The position numbers and the translations under genes were made by a program. 19,594 nt of DNA. Source: Betaproteobacteria bacterium. GTDB lineage: Bacteria > Pseudomonadota > Gammaproteobacteria > Burkholderiales > SG8-39. Every line of letters starts with the position of its first letter. Positions within the stretch are counted from its first letter, which is position 1. Shown piece by piece: positions 15,671-19,594 of this stretch. The stretch covers positions 1 through 19,594 of the forward strand of contig SHXL01000024.1 in the NCBI GenBank assembly GCA_009693345.1, read 5' to 3'. The notes beneath the pieces are model-generated. The model was not told the DNA's origin. It saw only the letters and a list, made by a program, of their open reading frames with translations, and searched no databases.

Positions 15671-15691
15671 ACACCACCACTAAGCGGATCG

Positions 15692-17176
15692 TCAGGAGCG
15701 CCCCCGGAGGCGCAAGGCTAGGCGCGCTTGCGCCCGGCCGATTTGTTGCGCGGCTGCTTTTTTTGATTTGCCGCCGGGCTTGCCGCCGGACTTGACGCGC
15801 GGCGCGGACTTGCTGTGCCCGAGGGCGCGCTTGCGCACCGGGGTCTTTCTGTTCTCGTCGTAAGGGTTCCTGCCGGTGCGCAGCTCGATGCGCAGCGGCG
15901 TCCCCTGCAGCTTGAATTCCTCGCGGAACCAGCCCTCCAGGAACCGCTTGTAGGCGTCGGGCACATGCTGCAGCGAGTTGCCATGGATGATGACGCGCGG
16001 CGGATTGGAGCCCCCTTGGTGGGCGTAACGCATCTTCGGGCGGGCGTAGCCCCGGCGATGGGGCGGCATCTGGCGCTCGACGGCCGCGATCAGCGCGCGC
16101 GTCAGCTTCGGCGTCGAGAGCTTCGCCATCGCCGCCGCGTAGGCGGCATCGGCGGAGCGCAGCACCTCGTTCACGCCCTTGCCCGACTTGGCGGAGATGA
16201 ACAGCGTGTCGGCAAAGCCGAGAAAGCCCAGCTGCCAGCGCAGTTCGTCCTTGATGCGCTCGCGCATCGACTTGTCCGCCGCCTCCCACTTGTTCACCGC
16301 GAGTGTCACCGCGCGGCCGCGGTCGAGAATGTAGCTCGCCACGTGGGCATCCTGTTCCGTGATGCCCTCCACTGCATCGAGCACCAGCACGGCGACGTTC
16401 GACGCCTCGATCGCCTGCAGCGTCTTGACGATCGAGAATTTCTCTACCGCAGCGCCGTGAGACCGGCCGCGCTTGCGCAGCCCGGCGGTATCGATCAGCG
16501 TGTAGCGGCGGCCGTTGCGCTCGAACGGCACCTCGATGGCGTCGCGCGTGGTGCCGGGCTCGCCGTAGACGAGCACGCGTTCCTCGCCGACCAGCGCGTT
16601 GACCAGGGTGGACTTGCCGACATTGGGCCGGCCGACGATCGCGACGCGCGGGTTCTTCGCGTCATCGACGGGCTCGGCCTCCTCGGGAAACGGCTGCAAC
16701 ACCGCTTCGATCAGCGCCATCACCCCATTGCCGTGCGCGGCGGAGATCGCGACCGGATTGCCCAAGCCGAGCTCGTGAAATTCGGCCGCGGCGGTTTCGG
16801 GATCCTGTCCCTCGGACTTGTTGGCGACGATCCAGACGCGCTCCTTCAGGCGCCGCAGTTTCTCCGCGATCACCCGGTCTCCGGGCGTCAGCCCGGCGCG
16901 CGCGTCGGTGACCAGGATCACGGCATCGGCTTCGACGATCGCCAGCTCGGTCTGGCGCGCCATCTCGGCGTAAATGCCATCGTCCGAATCGGGCTGCAGG
17001 CCGCCGGTGTCGATGACGATGCAGCAACGCCCGCCGAGCAGGCCCTCGCCGTAGTGGCGGTCGCGCGTGACGCCGGGCACGTCGACCACGATCGCGTTGC
17101 GCCGCCGGGTCAGGCGGTTGAACAGCGTGCTCTTGCCGACGTTCGGCCGGCCGACAAGTGCAATAACCGGCTTCAT
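15692..17176 (-). CDS. der: Ribosome biogenesis GTPase Der (EngA), with possible frameshifted tail
   Basis: Der is the double-GTPase needed for 50S subunit maturation. The first G domain has GRPNVGKST (9-17), DTGG (56-59) and NKSEG (119-123). The second has GRPNVGKST (182-190), DTAG (229-232) and NKWE (295-298). A KH-like domain spans about 355-440 (RVIIHGN near 394-400). ATG 17176 has AGGA 5 bases upstream. In frame the protein ends at 494 residues with a tail rich in Ala, Leu and Arg. At 15764-15758 the minus strand has seven A within TCA AAA AAA GCA; a -1 slip, or one extra A, gives KKQPRNKSAGRKRA and a TAG at 15720-15718, a more typical basic tail. So the true end may be 15718. The usual downstream neighbour hfq is absent. 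Confidence 0.95.
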   Translation of the reverse strand: MKPVIALVGRPNVGKSTLFNRLTRRRNAIVVDVPGVTRDRHYGEGLLGGRCCIVIDTGGLQPDSDDGIYAEMARQTELAIVEADAVILVTDARAGLTPGDRVIAEKLRRLKERVWIVANKSEGQDPETAAAEFHELGLGNPVAISAAHGNGVMALIEAVLQPFPEEAEPVDDAKNPRVAIVGRPNVGKSTLVNALVGEERVLVYGEPGTTRDAIEVPFERNGRRYTLIDTAGLRKRGRSHGAAVEKFSIVKTLQAIEASNVAVLVLDAVEGITEQDAHVASYILDRGRAVTLAVNKWEAADKSMRERIKDELRWQLGFLGFADTLFISAKSGKGVNEVLRSADAAYAAAMAKLSTPKLTRALIAAVERQMPPHRRGYARPKMRYAHQGGSNPPRVIIHGNSLQHVPDAYKRFLEGWFREEFKLQGTPLRIELRTGRNPYDENRKTPVRKRALGHSKSAPRVKSGGKPGGKSKKAAAQQIGRAQARLALRLRGRS

Positions 17177-17195
17177 GCCGGTCCTGTTATCGGTA

Positions 17196-18356
17196 TCACT
17201 GCAGGCTTAGCGCGTAGAGGCCGCCGCTCTGGGTCTGCACCAGGAAGCCCTCGGGCAGCCGGATCGGCGCGGCACGCACCGGGCTGCCGTCCGTGGCGTG
17301 GCGCGCGACAAAGGCGCCCGATTCGCGCGCCACGAAATGGACGTAGCCCTGCACGTCGCCCATTGCCACCTCGGTGCCCAGCGGCAACGGCAGCGAGAGC
17401 TGCCGGTACGCGAGGCGATCCTGCTTCCAGATGCTGCGTCCGTTGGTGCGGTCCAAAGCGTGCACCACGCCCTTGTCATCGCTCACGAAGGCATAGCGCG
17501 CATCGAAGGAAACGCCCGTCAGCGTGGACACCTCGCGCGACCACAGCTGGTTGCCGTTCTGCACGTCATAGCACGCGACGCGTCCCTGGTAGGCGGCAGC
17601 GCAGACTTCCCTGCCCTGCACCGAGGGATCGCCCACGATGTCGGTGACGCGTTCCAGCTCGGTTGCGCCTTTGGGCAGCGCCACGGTGGCTTCCCAGCGC
17701 ACCTGTCCATTGGCAAGCGAGATCGCGACCAGCTTTCCGCCCGAGAACCCGGCGTAGGCCGAGCCCTGGAGCGCGCTCAGGCCGACGGGCGCGCGCACGA
17801 TGAGCGCGCTCGCGGGGCGCTGGTACACCCAGCGGCGCTTGCCGTCCTCGATGCCGAAGGCGAAGATCCTGCTGTCGGCGCTGCGCACCAGCACCAGTCC
17901 TTCGCCTAGCTTGGGCTGCGCCAGCACTTCGCTCGATACCCGCGAGCGCCACTTCACCACGCCGGCCTGCGCATCCAGCGCGAACACCTCGCCGTCGTCG
18001 GCCGCGACCACCACCAGCGTGCCGTCGCTGCCGACGCCGCTGGAGATGCGCTTGCCGAGCGAGACCCGCCATTTGGCCGTGCCCGACGCGGCGTCCAGCC
18101 GCGACACCGTGCCGGCGCGCGAGGCCGCATAGACGCCGTCGCCGATCATGACCGGGCTGAAAAAGAATCCTTCCGCGGCGCCAATACTCGAGGACCAGAG
18201 CAGCTTCACCGGCTGCGCGTTGGTCAGCACCGGCAATTCGGCAGGCTTGGGGCCCGACGAACCCCTGCTGAACCAGTCGAGGGGATTCATGCTCGGCATG
18301 CTGGAGCAGGCCGACAGGCCCGCGGCCGCGAGCAGCGGCAGGAACAGGCAGCGCAT
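17196..18356 (-). CDS. bamB: Outer membrane protein assembly factor BamB (lipoprotein)
   Basis: BamB is the beta-propeller lipoprotein of the BAM complex that inserts beta-barrel proteins into the outer membrane. The 386-residue product has a lipoprotein signal with lipobox Leu14-Ser15-Ala16-Cys17. Repeated PQQ-like blades follow, each with a W-type strand and an aromatic/Gly turn, for example SRLDAASGTAKWRVSLG, FALDAQAGVVKWRSRV and CYDVQNGNQLWSREV. The open frame extends far upstream into yfgM, but the signal peptide fixes the start region. ATG 18356 is chosen; GTG 18362 overlaps the yfgM stop as GTGA and would add only two residues. der follows after 19 bases. The position between yfgM and der is the conserved one. 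Confidence 0.95.
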   Translation of the reverse strand: MRCLFLPLLAAAGLSACSSMPSMNPLDWFSRGSSGPKPAELPVLTNAQPVKLLWSSSIGAAEGFFFSPVMIGDGVYAASRAGTVSRLDAASGTAKWRVSLGKRISSGVGSDGTLVVVAADDGEVFALDAQAGVVKWRSRVSSEVLAQPKLGEGLVLVRSADSRIFAFGIEDGKRRWVYQRPASALIVRAPVGLSALQGSAYAGFSGGKLVAISLANGQVRWEATVALPKGATELERVTDIVGDPSVQGREVCAAAYQGRVACYDVQNGNQLWSREVSTLTGVSFDARYAFVSDDKGVVHALDRTNGRSIWKQDRLAYRQLSLPLPLGTEVAMGDVQGYVHFVARESGAFVARHATDGSPVRAAPIRLPEGFLVQTQSGGLYALSLQ

Positions 18357-18358
18357 GG

Positions 18359-18991
18359 TCACCCGCCGAGCGCGTCCAGCCGCAACTGCACGCTGTTGCG
18401 GAACGCCGTGCTTCTCTCGTCGGACTTTTCCAGCGCCAGGCGGTAGGCGGCCCTGGCCTCCGCCGAATTGTTCTTCGCCACCAGGATGTCGCCCTTGAGT
18501 GCGGCATACTGACCGTCGAGCGGTGCCGCGTGTTTCGCTTCGAGCAGCGCGAGCGCTTCGTCGTGGGCCTTTTCGTCGAGCAGCACCGCCACCAGGCGCA
18601 GCCGCGCGAGGTCGCGCAACTCGTCGGACGGCGAGCGCTCGACGACCCATTGCAGCTGCGCCTTGGCGTTCTTCAGGTCTGCGCGCTCGACATGAAAGCG
18701 CGCCACCACCAACGCACCCAGCGAGGCGTGGAGCGTGCGGGGGAAACTCTCCACGAGCGTGCCGCCGGCATCGCGCAACGCCTTCGCATCGCCGTCCTGC
18801 GCCGCCTTGATCAGCGCCTCGTACTGCGCACCCGCCTGCCGCGCCTGGTCCGCCTGCCAGAGGCGCCATCCCTGCCAGCCCGACCCCACGATCGCCGCCA
18901 CGGCGATCATGGTCAGCACGCGCGTGCCGTTGTCGTGCCACCAGCCTTTTACGGAGGCGAGCTGTTCCTGTTCTTCGAGATCGTATGCCAT
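18359..18991 (-). CDS. yfgM: YfgM-like tetratricopeptide membrane protein
   Basis: YfgM is an inner-membrane protein with a periplasmic TPR domain that associates with the SecYEG translocon and periplasmic chaperones in E. coli. The 210-residue product begins MAYDLEEQEQLASVKGWW. It has one transmembrane segment near 24-45 (VLTMIAVAAIVGSGWQGW), then helical TPR-like repeats (RADLKNAKAQLQWVVERSP, HDEALALLEAKH, AEARAAYRLALEKS). The cytoplasmic N-terminal acidic and Trp-Trp pattern is typical of the family. ATG 18991 lies 2 bases after the hisS stop, and its own TGA touches the bamB start. hisS-yfgM-bamB-der is one transcription unit in many bacteria. Exact function outside E. coli is less certain. 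Confidence 0.92.
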   Translation of the reverse strand: MAYDLEEQEQLASVKGWWHDNGTRVLTMIAVAAIVGSGWQGWRLWQADQARQAGAQYEALIKAAQDGDAKALRDAGGTLVESFPRTLHASLGALVVARFHVERADLKNAKAQLQWVVERSPSDELRDLARLRLVAVLLDEKAHDEALALLEAKHAAPLDGQYAALKGDILVAKNNSAEARAAYRLALEKSDERSTAFRNSVQLRLDALGG

Positions 18992-18993
18992 GC

Positions 18994-19594
18994 CTATGCC
19001 TTGACCCTTTGCAAAGTTGCCGCGAATTCCTCGACCACGCGCCCGCGACCGATGCGGTGCTGGTCCCCCGCGCTGCGCAGCGCTTTCACCGATATCTCGC
19101 CCGCGCGCACTTCGTCCTCGCCGACGATCAGCGCCAGCCAGGCGCCGCTCGCATCGGCCTTCTTCATCTGCGATTTGAAGCTGCCGCCGCCGCCGTGCAG
19201 CACGACCGCATGCCCCGCCGAACGCAGCGCGTCGGCGACCATGAACGCGTATTCGAGCGTGCCCTCGCCCAGGTGCATCACATATGCGTCCGGCGCGCAC
19301 GCCGCCTGCGCGCCGCCGGCAGCCTTCATCAGCGCAACCAGCCGCTCGCAGCCCATCGCGAATCCCACGCCCGGCGCGGGCTTGCCGCCAAGCTGCGCGA
19401 ACAGGCCATCATAGCGCCCGCCGCCGCAGACGGTACCCTGCGCGCCCAGCGCATCGCTGATCCATTCGAACACGGTCAGGTTGTAGTAATCCAGGCCGCG
19501 CACCAGGCGCGGATTGAGCGTGAATTCGACTGCCGCCGCCGCGAGAAGTTTCTTCAGGCCCTCAAAATGCGCAAGCGAAACTTCCCCCAGATAG
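18994..19594 (-). CDS. hisS: Histidine-tRNA ligase, C-terminal part (runs off the right edge)
   Basis: HisRS charges tRNA-His with histidine. About 199 C-terminal codons are present; the N-terminal catalytic part and start lie beyond the window. The segment begins in YLGEVSLAHFEGLKKL. It contains LNPRLVRGLDYYN, the histidine-binding signature of class II HisRS, and then GTVCGGGRYDGLFAQLGG and GVGFAMGCERL (motif 3 with its ATP-binding arginine). The anticodon-binding alpha/beta domain follows (DAYVMHLGE, ADALRSAGHAVVLH, DASGAWLALIVGEDE). The TAG stop is 2 bases from the yfgM start. No irregularity is visible. Confidence 0.96.
   Translation of the reverse strand, partial: YLGEVSLAHFEGLKKLLAAAAVEFTLNPRLVRGLDYYNLTVFEWISDALGAQGTVCGGGRYDGLFAQLGGKPAPGVGFAMGCERLVALMKAAGGAQAACAPDAYVMHLGEGTLEYAFMVADALRSAGHAVVLHGGGGSFKSQMKKADASGAWLALIVGEDEVRAGEISVKALRSAGDQHRIGRGRVVEEFAATLQRVKA

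Noticed and set aside
14454..15695. GTCAG present at both edges of the fic segment as a possible target-site duplication
   Set aside because: Five bases, each coinciding with a TGA stop codon context; chance is likely, and no terminal inverted repeats or transposase are present.
15815..17647. 610-codon plus-strand open frame opposite der and bamB
   Set aside because: Antisense shadow of two clearly identified genes; no recognisable domain.

Overview
The window is a stretch of high-G+C proteobacterial chromosome. The gene order leuC-leuD-leuB-asd-fimV-truA-trpF-trpB-trpA-accD-folC, together with hisS-yfgM-bamB-der, is typical of Betaproteobacteria (inference from known synteny; the species cannot be told from the sequence). 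All genes but one remnant lie on the minus strand, so transcription runs from the right edge to the left edge. Genes are tightly packed: no gap exceeds about 130 bases, and I see no tRNA, rRNA, CRISPR array or intact transposon.

Right block (19594 to 15692): the C-terminal part of hisS, then yfgM, bamB and der. This is a conserved cluster joining histidyl-tRNA synthesis, an inner-membrane Sec-associated chaperone, a BAM-complex lipoprotein and a ribosome-assembly GTPase. The 3' end of der carries a run of seven A residues where a one-base shift would give a different, very basic tail.

Middle block (15691 to 12216): accessory DNA. A class II Fic AMP-transferase gene has visibly lower G+C than its neighbours. 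Its start codon and probable promoter are embedded in a repeated palindromic element (GCGACA-N13-TGTCGC, twice, plus a half site). It abuts, one base apart stop to stop, a 79-codon 5' remnant of a membrane spermidine-synthase-like gene, the only plus-strand gene. Beyond that are a divergent PPP-family MFS transporter and an M48 zinc-protease lipoprotein. This block separates der from the leucine genes and looks like a rearrangement or insertion site.

Left block (12173 to 1): one long run of eleven genes. leuCDB make leucine from isopropylmalate, asd feeds the lysine, threonine and methionine branch, fimV encodes a peptidoglycan-binding polar hub protein, truA modifies tRNA, trpFBA complete tryptophan synthesis, accD is the carboxyltransferase beta subunit for fatty acid synthesis, and folC (truncated by the window edge) makes folylpolyglutamate. 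From truA to folC every junction overlaps by 1 to 14 bases, implying translational coupling. leuD appears to start at a CTG codon overlapping the leuC stop. Two hairpin regions between fimV and truA could set the expression level of the downstream half.
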